This document shows positions 1 through 9,088 of a DNA stretch of 64,000 bases, in pieces. The stretch comes from Prochlorococcus sp. AG-355-A18. GTDB lineage: Bacteria > Cyanobacteriota > Cyanobacteriia > PCC-6307 > Cyanobiaceae. How positions within the stretch are numbered: position 1 is the stretch's first letter; the number at the start of each line of letters is the position of its first letter. The stretch spans positions 1 through 64,000 of the forward strand of contig QCDH01000002.1 of assembly GCA_003280985.1 (NCBI GenBank), in the 5' to 3' direction. Below the pieces are notes generated by a model that was not told where the DNA came from, ran no database searches, and saw nothing but the letters and a program-made list of their open reading frames with translations. The position numbers were made by a program, and so were the translations under genes.

Positions 1-1828
1 GCTTCTGTTGAGCAATATAAAGAATATCTCCGTTTCTTGTTATGCCTTCAAATCCAGGATTTTCAGCATAATTAAGATACGAGGCTGGCGGAGTTATCTT
101 CTCTAGAATTTCACCATCTGAGCTTACATGGTAGATAGCAGGAGGATGTTTATCTAGCTTTTTCTTGATTCCTTCAGTAGAAATGTAGAATCCACCATTA
201 CCATCAGTTGTAATACCCTCTTGATCCATAAATAATGCAGTCTTACCATCTAGCTTTATATCAATAGCTCTTTCCAATAGTGCTGGCGAGGATGAAGGAT
301 CAATAACATAAATTCTTGGCTGAGTTTTAAATGTTCCATCATTTACAGCATAAATTTTTCCGTCATCACCAGCCACCATTCCACTAATTGCCCCCCAAGA
401 AACAAAATCAAGTCCGTTTTCATTTGTTAAATGTGGGTAAGAAGCTGGTGCATCTTGGAGTTGATAGATAGTTACATGAGAGGAAAGTCCAGGTTCTTTT
501 TTGTTGTAGTCTTTTTCATTAGCTGATGCGATTAGACCTCTATCAGGAATAGCAACAAATCCTTCTGGTCCAATTCCTGATGGAAGTAATTGAGTAAGCA
601 AAGGTTGATTTAATTCTGTGATATCATATACAGCTACTATTCCTGCTCTTTCTGCTCCAACGAATAAATATGGTGTTCCATCAATTTTAGAGAATGTAAC
701 TGATTCAGGTTCTACACCTTTTTTACCAGCTCTCCCATCTTGGAAGTGGCCTATTTGAGCAATTGATCTTTCTAATCTATTTGCATCTTCATATACTACT
801 GTTCCATCTTTTTTGAAAATAGTCCAAGATCTTGAACCACCTCTTTTAGCTTGTTTTGGATCAATATGCTTGTAATCGCCTTCATTTGCTGTTGCAAAAT
901 GATCATTATCAATCCATGTTAGACCGTCTGGCTCTCTTCTTACATTTTTTAGTTTTTTCTTAAATTTATGTGCTCCATCTTTCTTTGTATCCATTCCTGC
1001 CATCTGTTTAACAATACCAGCAGTAAAATGTGATATTACATTCCCATCTTTATCTATAACTGCAAGATGGTTATTCTCTTGAAGAGAAACTACAGTCTCA
1101 CCAAGATCATTAATTGCAACAAATTCCGGCTCGGGATCGCTAGGAGCTATTTCAGATAATCCTGTTAAATCTACTTTTTTTATTGATTTACATTGTATTT
1201 TCCCTCTTTTGTTTAACTTCACAAGAGAAACATAACCTGGAGGATTAATTTGTTTACCTTCCTCATCTAATTGAGGGATAAATCCATCTTTATATTCTTC
1301 ATCTCTCTCATTCTCGATAGCAACAGCTAAAAAGCTTCCATCTGGAGAAACAAAGACACTATCAGGCTGCCCACCTAAATCACATTCTTTTACAGCTTTT
1401 CTAGTTTCTAAATTATATTGAACTATTGCTCCTGATGGATTTGTATAACTTTCAGATGTATTTGATCCTATATAAACATTATTTCCAAGAGCTGCAATTC
1501 CAGTTGGTTCTGCTTCAAGCTCTACAATTCCAAGAGCTTTTGGTTTCGCAGGATCAGAGATGTCAACTAAACCAACAACTCCTAGATCACTATCTGTATA
1601 CATCAAAGTCTTACCATCTTCTGAAGCTGTAACAACCTCTGAAGAAGTTTTGGTTGTAGATTTTGATCCGTCTGGTAAATTATCACTTACATTAAAAGAA
1701 GAAATTCTGTTGAAGTTTTTTTCATTTGCCCAATATTTTGTATTCCAATTTGCAAATCCGCTACTTGTAGAGGAGGCGACAATTGCAAGTAATGCTGAAA
1801 AACTTGCAGCAGCTAATGTTTTTTTCAT
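1..1828 (-). CDS. Secreted choice-of-anchor-I / phytase-like (esterase-like) protein, phosphate-island PhoA-like; 3' end lies outside the window
   Basis: Manual reverse-strand translation from ATG (revcomp of cat 1826-1828): MKKTLAAASFSALLAIVASSTSSGFANWNTKYW...DLGVVGLVDISDPAKPKALGIVELEAEPTGIAALGNNVYIGSNTS... reads through the left edge in long stretches I translated. Signal peptide and beta-propeller-like repeats. The ORF track lists only short antisense ORFs here. Confidence 0.85.
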   Translation of the reverse strand, partial: MKKTLAAASFSALLAIVASSTSSGFANWNTKYWANEKNFNRISSFNVSDNLPDGSKSTTKTSSEVVTASEDGKTLMYTDSDLGVVGLVDISDPAKPKALGIVELEAEPTGIAALGNNVYIGSNTSESYTNPSGAIVQYNLETRKAVKECDLGGQPDSVFVSPDGSFLAVAIENERDEEYKDGFIPQLDEEGKQINPPGYVSLVKLNKRGKIQCKSIKKVDLTGLSEIAPSDPEPEFVAINDLGETVVSLQENNHLAVIDKDGNVISHFTAGIVKQMAGMDTKKDGAHKFKKKLKNVRREPDGLTWIDNDHFATANEGDYKHIDPKQAKRGGSRSWTIFKKDGTVVYEDANRLERSIAQIGHFQDGRAGKKGVEPESVTFSKIDGTPYLFVGAERAGIVAVYDITELNQPLLTQLLPSGIGPEGFVAIPDRGLIASANEKDYNKKEPGLSSHVTIYQLQDAPASYPHLTNENGLDFVSWGAISGMVAGDDGKIYAVNDGTFKTQPRIYVIDPSSSPALLERAIDIKLDGKTALFMDQEGITTDGNGGFYISTEGIKKKLDKHPPAIYHVSSDGEILEKITPPASYLNYAENPGFEGITRNGDILYIAQQK

Positions 1829-1926
1829 TTAGTGCGTAAGAAAATACATCCCTATGCTCCCTTTAAAAAGTTAAGAAAAAAAAATTAATTTATTAAGAAC
1901 AATTTAAGGTTTATAAAAAGGTAAGC

Positions 1927-1959
1927 AAAAAAAAGGACCTCCTAATTGGAGGCCTTTTT
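1927..1959 (-). terminator. Hairpin terminator (possibly bidirectional) downstream of the porin gene
   Basis: aaaaaaaaggacctcctaattggaggccttttt: near-perfect inverted repeat (1-nt bulge) flanked by A-tract and T-tract. Confidence 0.75.
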
Positions 1960-1975
1960 AATGTGGTTAATTTCT

Positions 1976-3313
1976 TTAGAACTTGAAACCAAGTTCTGCA
2001 CCGACACCAGTAATATCATCTGTACCTGCAGGTGATTCAACTATGAATGCAAAAGGAGTAAAACTCATACCATCGTTGAATTTGTAGGTATAAGAAAGAT
2101 CATAGGCGTATAATTCCTCTTCTCCATCGGTTATTGCACCGTTGGTACCCATACCTATTGTGATTTCACCAGGGCCAAGATCAGAACTTAGTCCAACTGC
2201 AAATTGAGTTGTATCATTTCCTGTATCTGGGTCACCAAATTCGTATCCACCACTAATTGTTGGAAAACCATCAGGAGAATAAGAAGCATTTATACCCCAG
2301 TAGGTTGCTACATCTACATCAGCGTAAGCGATAGCAAGACCATAATTGTCTCCACTATAAGCAACGTTTAGAGCATAGATATCTTCACCTGCAGCTGTGA
2401 ACATACCTTTTGTAGAGTCTTCTCCATCATCAGCAGAAATACCAAGTCCAAATGAAAACCCATTATCCATATCATAACCAGCACTAATTGTCTGATCACC
2501 ACCAACAGCAATAGAATTTCCTGTTCCACAATCACTCAAAGAGTCAACAGTGTTTCCATAGTCACAAGCACCAGTAAATTGCTTACTTGCATCCAATGAA
2601 TCACCTAAAGTTATAGACCAACCTCCCAATGGAAATGTGTAGTTTAAGTCAGAAACCTTAAGCTCATCTCCAGATTTTTTAGTGAAATCAGTAATTGTAG
2701 CGGCGTTTAATATCTTCTTTTTGTCAGCAGCATTGCCTGTTTCAATCTCTACATTTAAATTATCTTCACCTGTGAAACTTGTGTTTAAATCAATTTCCCA
2801 GAAATAATAACCGGAAACTGCTTCATTGACTGTTTTGCTTCCAACTGAAGCAGGACCACTAACTCCACCAATCTGGAATTTAGCTTTTCCTTTCATAGTG
2901 GTTGTTTCGGTGAAAGAACCAGCTTCAATGCCGTTAACACGTGCTTCGAGGCCATCAACTCTTCCTTTCATAATTGCCAACTCTGAACCAAGCTCGTCAC
3001 TTAATCTGTCTATTTGAGCTCCGTTCATTAAGCCTTCACCACCTGCAATTAAGTTGTTTAATTCAGCAGCAGCTTCTAAACGAGTAACTGAGTCACCATT
3101 GAATCTTGGACTATTTGTTAGATCCTTTAATGAATCGTAAGCCCAATCTCCTGGAAATAAACTATCTGATTTGAAATTATCTAGAGATACTAAATTGTTA
3201 GTTCTAGAGTAATCACTAAGATCTGTTGAATTGATCTCAGCTGCATTTACTGCTAAACCTGATGCCAAAGAAATAATGGCAGGAGCAGCAATTAATTTTT
3301 GAAAAAGTTTCAT
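1976..3313 (-). CDS. som: Outer-membrane porin with N-terminal SLH-like region (cyanobacterial Som/OprB type)
   Basis: ORF 1976..3358; the internal Met at 3313 gives a signal peptide (MKLFQKLIAAPAIISLASGLAVNAAE). SLH-like stretch (WAYDSLKDLTN...VTRLEAAAELN), glycine/aromatic-rich beta-strand body, C-terminal ...AELGFKF ending in Phe. Confidence 0.85.
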   Translation of the reverse strand: MKLFQKLIAAPAIISLASGLAVNAAEINSTDLSDYSRTNNLVSLDNFKSDSLFPGDWAYDSLKDLTNSPRFNGDSVTRLEAAAELNNLIAGGEGLMNGAQIDRLSDELGSELAIMKGRVDGLEARVNGIEAGSFTETTTMKGKAKFQIGGVSGPASVGSKTVNEAVSGYYFWEIDLNTSFTGEDNLNVEIETGNAADKKKILNAATITDFTKKSGDELKVSDLNYTFPLGGWSITLGDSLDASKQFTGACDYGNTVDSLSDCGTGNSIAVGGDQTISAGYDMDNGFSFGLGISADDGEDSTKGMFTAAGEDIYALNVAYSGDNYGLAIAYADVDVATYWGINASYSPDGFPTISGGYEFGDPDTGNDTTQFAVGLSSDLGPGEITIGMGTNGAITDGEEELYAYDLSYTYKFNDGMSFTPFAFIVESPAGTDDITGVGAELGFKF

Positions 3314-3367
3314 AAACCTCAACACGTAAAAATGGATATTAATCCAAATCCATAACAACGAATCAAG

Positions 3368-3388
3368 GTTAAGAAATGAGTAAGAAAT
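3368..3388 (-). promoter_or_regulatory. Pho-box-like direct repeat upstream of the porin gene
   Basis: Plus strand ttaagaaat (3369-3377) and gtaagaaat (3380-3388), 11-bp period; on the gene strand ATTTCTTAC-TC-ATTTCTTAA, resembling cyanobacterial PhoB half-sites. Confidence 0.5.
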
Positions 3389-3548
3389 AGAGTTAATTAG
3401 GAATTTTTAAAGAGAACTTAAACTTCTCTTAAAATAAATAAAAAAAACTTTTTAAATTTTGATTTTTTTTTCAAAAATCCTAAAAATAAATATTTATTCA
3501 TCTTCAAATATTTTCAAAACTAAATAAAAAATGTCCACATGATACTTA

Positions 3549-3569
3549 GTTTAAGTTTGGGTTAAGAAC
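3549..3569 (+). promoter_or_regulatory. Pho-box-like direct repeat upstream of pstS
   Basis: gtttaagtttgggttaagaact: TTAAG at 3551 and at 3562, 11-bp period, about 100 bp upstream of the inferred pstS start. Confidence 0.5.
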
Positions 3570-3662
3570 TAATTAATTAAAAGATAAGCTTTTAGTTAAT
3601 TAGTAATTGTGTATGAATTCAGTGCTATAAATATGGAGTCTTTTTATTCAATCATGACACCC

Positions 3663-4649
3663 ATGAACATAGCAAAGAAAGCTTTGGTTTTCACTTCTGC
3701 AGTAGCCATCGCTGCTGGTACAAGTGTTCCTGGCACAAGCGTTTCTGCTAAAACAAGATTAAGTGGTGCTGGCGCATCGTTTCCTGCCAAAATTTATACT
3801 CGTTGGTTCAAAGATTTAGCATCTTCAGGCGGTCCAAGAGTTAATTACCAAGCTGTTGGTTCAGGCTCTGGAAGAAAAGCATTTATTGACCAGACTGTAA
3901 ACTTTGGTGCTTCTGATGATCCTATGAAGGCTAAAGATATAGCAAAGGTAACAAGAGGATTAGTTCAGATTCCTATGGTTGGAGGAACTATTGCTTTTGG
4001 ATATAACTATGATTGCGATTTGAAACTTACTCAAGAGCAAGCTGTTCAAGTTGCTATGGGTATGATCAAGAACTGGAAGGAAGTTGGTTGTAAGCCTGGT
4101 AAGTTAACTTGGGCGCATCGTTCTGATGGTTCAGGAACTACTAAGGCTTTTACAAACTCTATGGAAGCATTCTCACCAACATGGACTTTAGGAACTGGTA
4201 AATCAGTTAAGTGGCCTTCAGGTGTTGGTGCTAAAGGTAATTCAGGTGTGGCAGGTGTCATTCAGAATACTCCAGGTGCAATTGGTTATGTTAACCAGTC
4301 CTACATTAAGGGAAATGTTAAAGCTGCTGCACTTCAAAATCTTTCAGGTGAGTTTCTAAAACCATCTGTAGAAGCAGGAGCAAAAGCTCTTAATGGTATT
4401 ACTTTAGATGAAAATCTCGCTGGTAAGAATCCTAATCCAACGGCAAAAGGAGCGTACCCTATCGCTTCATTGACATGGATACTTGCCTATGAAGAAGGTA
4501 ATGGTAGAAACACTAAAGCTATCAAAAAAGCCTTTAATACATTATTAAGTGATGAGTATCAAGATAAAGCTCCATCACTTGGATTTGTCCCCTTAAAAGG
4601 CGATATTCTTGAGAAATCAAGAGCTGCTGTAAAAAGAATCGGTAAATAA
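3663..4649 (+). CDS. pstS: Phosphate ABC transporter, periplasmic phosphate-binding protein
   Basis: LSGAGASFPAKIYTRWF, GSGSGRKAFID, FGASDDPM and HRSDGSGTTKAFT motifs; inferred start MNIAKKALVFTSAVAIAAG downstream of the ORF-track Met. Confidence 0.95.
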   Translation: MNIAKKALVFTSAVAIAAGTSVPGTSVSAKTRLSGAGASFPAKIYTRWFKDLASSGGPRVNYQAVGSGSGRKAFIDQTVNFGASDDPMKAKDIAKVTRGLVQIPMVGGTIAFGYNYDCDLKLTQEQAVQVAMGMIKNWKEVGCKPGKLTWAHRSDGSGTTKAFTNSMEAFSPTWTLGTGKSVKWPSGVGAKGNSGVAGVIQNTPGAIGYVNQSYIKGNVKAAALQNLSGEFLKPSVEAGAKALNGITLDENLAGKNPNPTAKGAYPIASLTWILAYEEGNGRNTKAIKKAFNTLLSDEYQDKAPSLGFVPLKGDILEKSRAAVKRIGK

Positions 4650-4668
4650 ACCGTAAGACAAATATTTA

Positions 4669-4698
4669 AAGGGGGGAATTTATTTCCTCCTTTTTTTT
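4669..4698. terminator. Terminator hairpin between convergent pstS and chrA
   Basis: aaggggggaatttatttcctcctttttttt: imperfect inverted repeat followed by a T-run. Confidence 0.5.
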
Positions 4699-5923
4699 AT
4701 GCAAACAAATATTTTGATAAGCCTAATATTAAAGAAAAAAGGATAAGTATGTATGTTGGAACTATTTTAAAAAAAGATAATACTGTAGAGATTAAAACTA
4801 TAAAAATAGAGCTAATTAAAAAGTATTTGGATGAAAAACTATCTTTAATTAAATTAAAGCCAGAGAAAATAACTGCTCCAGGAATTGTATTAATTATCCC
4901 ATCGATAAAGTCAGTAACAAATTTAATTCTGTTTTTTATGAAGCCTTTTCCAAAAACAAAAATCAATATAAAACTTGGTAAAAAAATTGCAAAAGTTGAT
5001 ATTAATGAATACTTTAATGCTTCATTTATTCCTCCAACTGAAAACCCTGCTTTGTATCCAATAAAACTTGTAATTAATAAGACAGGACCAGGCGTTATTT
5101 GGCCAATCATTATCCCATCTATAAATTCATTATTTGTTAACCATCCTTGCGAGATAACATAATCACTCATTAGAGGAATGATTACTAATCCACCTCCAAA
5201 AATAAAAAGTCCCGATTTGAAGAAGAAAAAAAACAGATTAAAATAATCTAATAAAAACTTTGAGTTTATAGACTCCCTTAAAAAATTATAAAACTTTGAT
5301 ATATCTAAAAAGACCGAGCTAATCAAAAAAGAGGTTGTTGAAAATATAGATAAAGGGACCAAGCTATAAAAAATATTTTTGAATTTCTTTAAAAATATAT
5401 TTATCAATCCTGCAATAGTAAGAATTGTTATGAGTGGAAATTGAATACTATTATATTTGGCAAATATAAGTAGAAATAATATTGAGCTAGAGAATAATAT
5501 TCGATCAAACTTTAATCTTTTTTTTAATAGAACTAATGAGAATGAAAAAATTATTCCTGCAATAGTGGGAGGATTAAAATAAATTAAATCTATTAATAAT
5601 TTTGATCCAGAACCAATTTGCCAAAAAAAACTAAGAGCTAATACCGAAACGAATCCTGGGATAATGAAACTTATACCGGATACCAATCCACCAAGATAAC
5701 CATTAATTTTAAGACCTATATATATTGCCAATTGAGTAGATATTGGTCCTGGAAGTATTTGACATAATCCAATACCTTTTTCAAAAGATTGAGTTGATAT
5801 GAATTTTTTATTATTTATTAGTTCATCTTCGAATAAGGAAATATGAGCATAGGGTCCTCCAAAACTTAAAATACCAATTTTTAGGAAGGTTTTTGCGAGT
5901 TCAATTGAGGATATTTTTGCCAT
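4697..5923 (-). CDS. chrA: Two-domain chromate-transporter (CHR) family protein
   Basis: [24 protein letters not shown] and [24 protein letters not shown] are the paired CHR N-terminal motifs; [12 protein letters not shown] / [16 protein letters not shown] repeats. Confidence 0.9.
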   Translation of the reverse strand: MAKISSIELAKTFLKIGILSFGGPYAHISLFEDELINNKKFISTQSFEKGIGLCQILPGPISTQLAIYIGLKINGYLGGLVSGISFIIPGFVSVLALSFFWQIGSGSKLLIDLIYFNPPTIAGIIFSFSLVLLKKRLKFDRILFSSSILFLLIFAKYNSIQFPLITILTIAGLINIFLKKFKNIFYSLVPLSIFSTTSFLISSVFLDISKFYNFLRESINSKFLLDYFNLFFFFFKSGLFIFGGGLVIIPLMSDYVISQGWLTNNEFIDGIMIGQITPGPVLLITSFIGYKAGFSVGGINEALKYSLISTFAIFLPSFILIFVFGKGFIKNRIKFVTDFIDGIINTIPGAVIFSGFNLIKDSFSSKYFLISSIFIVLISTVLSFFKIVPTYILILFSLILGLSKYLFA

Positions 5924-5953
5924 TAAAATATTCTAATTCCTAAAAATTAGTCT

Positions 5954-7213
5954 TTATGGAGCTGAAAGGCTTTGTTTAAACGAGGGTAATTTAAGACTCG
6001 AAATCCAAGATAAGAATATTAAAAGTGATGAAAAATAAAGACAATATTGAAGACCAATACTCGGATTTCTCCCAATCATAAATAATAAGCCAGATAGTAA
6101 TGTTCCAATTAGTCTTCCAGCAGCATTAGCCATGTAATAGAAGCCAACATTTAAACTGACTTTTTCATTGTCAGAGTATGCCAAAATCATATAAGAATGT
6201 GTAGAGGAATTCATTGCAAAAACAAATCCAAAAATAGTAAGTCCTAAAATTATTGCTATCGATGGAGAACTTTCTCTCCATAATGCAACTCCTATCAAAG
6301 ATGGTATGACCATTAATACGGCACTCCAAAATTGGATAGCTTTACGATCTGGACTTCCTTTTTGCCCCCATATCTTTCTAATTGCTGGAGCCGAAGCCTG
6401 AACAATCCCATAACCTATTACCCAGGCCCCAAGAAATAATCCTATTTCCATGTAGTCCCAACCAAATGCCATATCAAGGAATACTGGAAGAGCTACAACG
6501 AACCAAACATCTCTTGCTCCAAAAAGAAAGAATCTTGCTGCTGAGAGAATATTAATTGCATCTGATTTTGAAAACAAATCATTAAAAGCCGGTTTGGTTT
6601 TCATCTTGCCAATTTCTCCAGGTAAAATTAACGTCAATAAAAATGCTAAGCAGAGTCCAAAACCCATAATTCCTACAGCATTATTGAATCCAAATAACTT
6701 ATATAAAAGTCCACCCAAGAAAAAACCAACTCCTTTAAGAGCATTTTTAGATCCAGTTAAAATAGCAACCCATTTAAAAAGTTGTTTTTGGCCAGTATCA
6801 TTACCATCATTTGAACTTGGAACTACTGTCTTAACAGCACTTTTAGCACTCATTTTATTTAAATCTTTTGCTATCCCACTTACAGCTTGAGCAACCATAA
6901 CGTATACGACACTAAATATTACTGGCCAATCCGCTTTAACTGGTATAAGCATGAAAAGAGCGATGATTTGTAGGATAGTCCCAATCCATAAAGTAAGCCT
7001 TAAACCATATCTTGCTCCTATCCAACCACCATATAAATTAGTAATTATTCCAAAAAACTCATAAAAAAGGAAAAGTAAAGCAATTTGTAGAGTTGTGTAA
7101 CCTAGCTCATGAAAGTGACCAACAACTAATAATCTTAATGCGCCGTCAGTAAGCGTGAATGCCCAATAGTTTGCTGTTACAACACTATATTGTTGAATAT
7201 TAGATAACTTCAT
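5954..7213 (-). CDS. arsJ: ArsJ-type MFS organoarsenical (1-arseno-3-phosphoglycerate) efflux permease
   Basis: QYSVVTANYWAFTLTDGALRLLVVGHFHELGYTTLQIALLFLFYEFFGIITNLYGGWIGARYGL is the ArsJ N-terminus; directly adjacent to a GAPDH and an ArsR. Confidence 0.87.
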   Translation of the reverse strand: MKLSNIQQYSVVTANYWAFTLTDGALRLLVVGHFHELGYTTLQIALLFLFYEFFGIITNLYGGWIGARYGLRLTLWIGTILQIIALFMLIPVKADWPVIFSVVYVMVAQAVSGIAKDLNKMSAKSAVKTVVPSSNDGNDTGQKQLFKWVAILTGSKNALKGVGFFLGGLLYKLFGFNNAVGIMGFGLCLAFLLTLILPGEIGKMKTKPAFNDLFSKSDAINILSAARFFLFGARDVWFVVALPVFLDMAFGWDYMEIGLFLGAWVIGYGIVQASAPAIRKIWGQKGSPDRKAIQFWSAVLMVIPSLIGVALWRESSPSIAIILGLTIFGFVFAMNSSTHSYMILAYSDNEKVSLNVGFYYMANAAGRLIGTLLSGLLFMIGRNPSIGLQYCLYFSSLLIFLSWISSLKLPSFKQSLSAP

Positions 7214-7224
7214 AAAGACATAAA

Positions 7225-8247
7225 TTAAATCTCTTTTTTGATTACATATTCAGTAAGATCTGCAAGTCTGCAGCTGTAACCCCACTCGTTGTCATACCAA
7301 GCGTATATCTTTAATAAATTTGAATTAACAACCATAGTTGATAAACTATCAACTATTGAACTTCTAGAGTCATTTACATAATCTGCAGAAACTAAAGGTC
7401 TTTCTTCGTATCCAAGAATTCCTTTTAAATAAGTTTCTGAAGCTTCCTTAAGTTTCAAATTTACTTGTTCAACTGTCACTTCTTTATTTAATTCAAAAAC
7501 TGCATCAGTTAAAGAACCATTAAGTAGAGGAACTCTTACTGCATGGCCATTTAATTTTCCTTTTAATTCTGGGAAGATCTCAGCTATTGCTTTAGCAGAT
7601 CCAGTAGTAGTAGGTATTAAACTTTGCATACATCCTCTTGCTCTCCTTAAATCACTTTTATAAAAATCTACAGGAACTTGAGTGTTCGTAACATCGTGAA
7701 TAGTTGTAATAGCGCCATGTTTAATTGAGAAATTTTCATTAATTACCTTTACTATTGGAGCTAAACAATTTGTAGTGCAGGATGCTGCGGTTACTAATTT
7801 GTGTTTGGAAGGGTCATAAAGACTTTGATTTATACCGTAAACAATATTAAGTGATTCCTCTCCAGCAACAATTCCCTTTACTGGACAAGCTACTATTACT
7901 CTTTTCATCCCAAGAGAATCAAAATAGGGATTTAGTTTGTCTGGCTTTTTATTCTTTCCTGTACATTCCAAAATAATATCTACAGAAGATTTTTCCCAAG
8001 GAACATCAAGGTAATTTTTAAAAGATGTGTAGGCTAATTTCTTTTCATCAATTATTATTTCTTCTTCTTTAACCTTTATATCTTTCCCCCATCTACCATG
8101 GACCGAATCGAATTCGAGTAGATGTGCAGCAGCATTCGAATCTCCTGCTATTTCATTTATATGAGTTATTTCTATATCAGCTCTATCCCATAATGCTCTG
8201 AAAACTAATCTGCCAATTCTTCCAAACCCATTAATTCCAATTTTCAT
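7225..8247 (-). CDS. gap1: ArsJ-associated glyceraldehyde-3-phosphate dehydrogenase
   Basis: [21 protein letters not shown], catalytic [26 protein letters not shown]; ends 12 nt upstream of arsJ on the same strand. Confidence 0.92.
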   Translation of the reverse strand: MKIGINGFGRIGRLVFRALWDRADIEITHINEIAGDSNAAAHLLEFDSVHGRWGKDIKVKEEEIIIDEKKLAYTSFKNYLDVPWEKSSVDIILECTGKNKKPDKLNPYFDSLGMKRVIVACPVKGIVAGEESLNIVYGINQSLYDPSKHKLVTAASCTTNCLAPIVKVINENFSIKHGAITTIHDVTNTQVPVDFYKSDLRRARGCMQSLIPTTTGSAKAIAEIFPELKGKLNGHAVRVPLLNGSLTDAVFELNKEVTVEQVNLKLKEASETYLKGILGYEERPLVSADYVNDSRSSIVDSLSTMVVNSNLLKIYAWYDNEWGYSCRLADLTEYVIKKEI

Positions 8248-8272
8248 AACTTTGAAATTTTCTATTGAAATT

Positions 8273-8296
8273 ATACATCAAAATATTTTGATGTAT
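8273..8296. promoter_or_regulatory. Perfect 24-bp palindrome, candidate ArsR operator
   Basis: ATACATCAAAAT|ATTTTGATGTAT, exact self-reverse-complement, between divergent gap1-arsJ and arsR. Confidence 0.75.
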
Positions 8297-8352
8297 CAAG
8301 ATTTTGTTTTTAATGCAATCTTTTTCATGTAAGCTATATCTAAAAGAATTTA

Positions 8353-8685
8353 ATGTCCTCAAAAGTGTTAAAAGAGATTAGCAAAGTAAAAAAAGAAAAT
8401 ATATCTAAGTTGATGGTTTCATTTTCTGATCCTTTTAGGCTAGAAATAATTGACCTAATGATGGATGGAGAAGTTTGTGTTTGCGATATTATGAAATTAA
8501 CTAAGTTATCTCAATCAAGAATTTCATATCACATAAAAATTTTGAAGGAAGCTGGTCTTATCTCAGACAGACAAGAAGGTAGATGGATGTACTACAGCCT
8601 AAATAAAGAATCTCTATTTTTGATCAAAGAATGGATAACTTCTTTGATGGACTATTCCTCAAATAGAAAACGTTGCTGCGAATAA
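8353..8685 (+). CDS. arsR: ArsR/SmtB-family winged-helix transcriptional repressor
   Basis: FSDPFRLEIIDLMMDGEVCVCDIMKLTKLSQSRISYHIKILKEAGLISDRQEGRWMYYSL; ELCVCD-type metalloid-binding motif (EVCVCD). Confidence 0.92.
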   Translation: MSSKVLKEISKVKKENISKLMVSFSDPFRLEIIDLMMDGEVCVCDIMKLTKLSQSRISYHIKILKEAGLISDRQEGRWMYYSLNKESLFLIKEWITSLMDYSSNRKRCCE

Positions 8686-8703
8686 ATTTTATTTTAGATT
8701 TTA

Positions 8704-8943
8704 TTAATTAACTTCTGATTCCCTGTCATAAGTCATTCCTGATTGTTCCATCCACTCAGCTTTAGTTTTGCAATTTTGTTTGTGATTAAAGATATGAAAA
8801 CCTTCAATAATAATCATTATGGATAGAAGCAAAACAGGAATAAAATATACAGGGGAAGATATTACCTCTTTATATTTGATTTGAGCAATGAATTCCCTGT
8901 ATTTAAACATCCCCTCAGTTTCTATTCCATAAATATTATTCAC
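8704..8943 (-). CDS. Small hypothetical membrane protein
   Basis: 79-aa ORF with one TM segment (VYFIPVLLLSIMIIIEGFHIF), divergent from pstC, no overlapping alternative ORF. Confidence 0.6.
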   Translation of the reverse strand: MNNIYGIETEGMFKYREFIAQIKYKEVISSPVYFIPVLLLSIMIIIEGFHIFNHKQNCKTKAEWMEQSGMTYDRESEVN

Positions 8944-8948
8944 CTATG

Positions 8949-9041
8949 GTTAAGTAAAGTTAAAGAAAAAATTTTTTAAGATGTTAAGTTTAAGGATGTT
9001 AACTTTTCATGACTTTCATATACCTTTAACCCCTCTTAAAG
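8949..9041. promoter_or_regulatory. TTAAG/TTAAC-rich cluster upstream of pstC, possible Pho-box region
   Basis: ggttaagtaaagttaaag, ttaagatgttaagtttaaggatgttaac and ctttaacccctcttaaag in one short intergenic; spacing is less regular than at pstS. Confidence 0.35.
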
Positions 9042-9088
9042 TCTTTTCCAATATTTAGTAGTAAATTTATAGAAATATTCTTTTTTTA

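Noticed and set aside
1426-1832. Two plus-strand ORFs (68 and 90 aa)
   Set aside because: Antisense to the reverse-strand phosphatase-like gene; low-complexity translations.
2826-3017. 63-aa plus ORF
   Set aside because: Antisense within the porin gene.
4046-4261. 71-aa minus ORF
   Set aside because: Antisense inside pstS.
4749-5162. 137-aa plus ORF
   Set aside because: Antisense to the chrA coding sequence; no independent support.
6594-6890. 98-aa plus ORF
   Set aside because: Antisense within arsJ.
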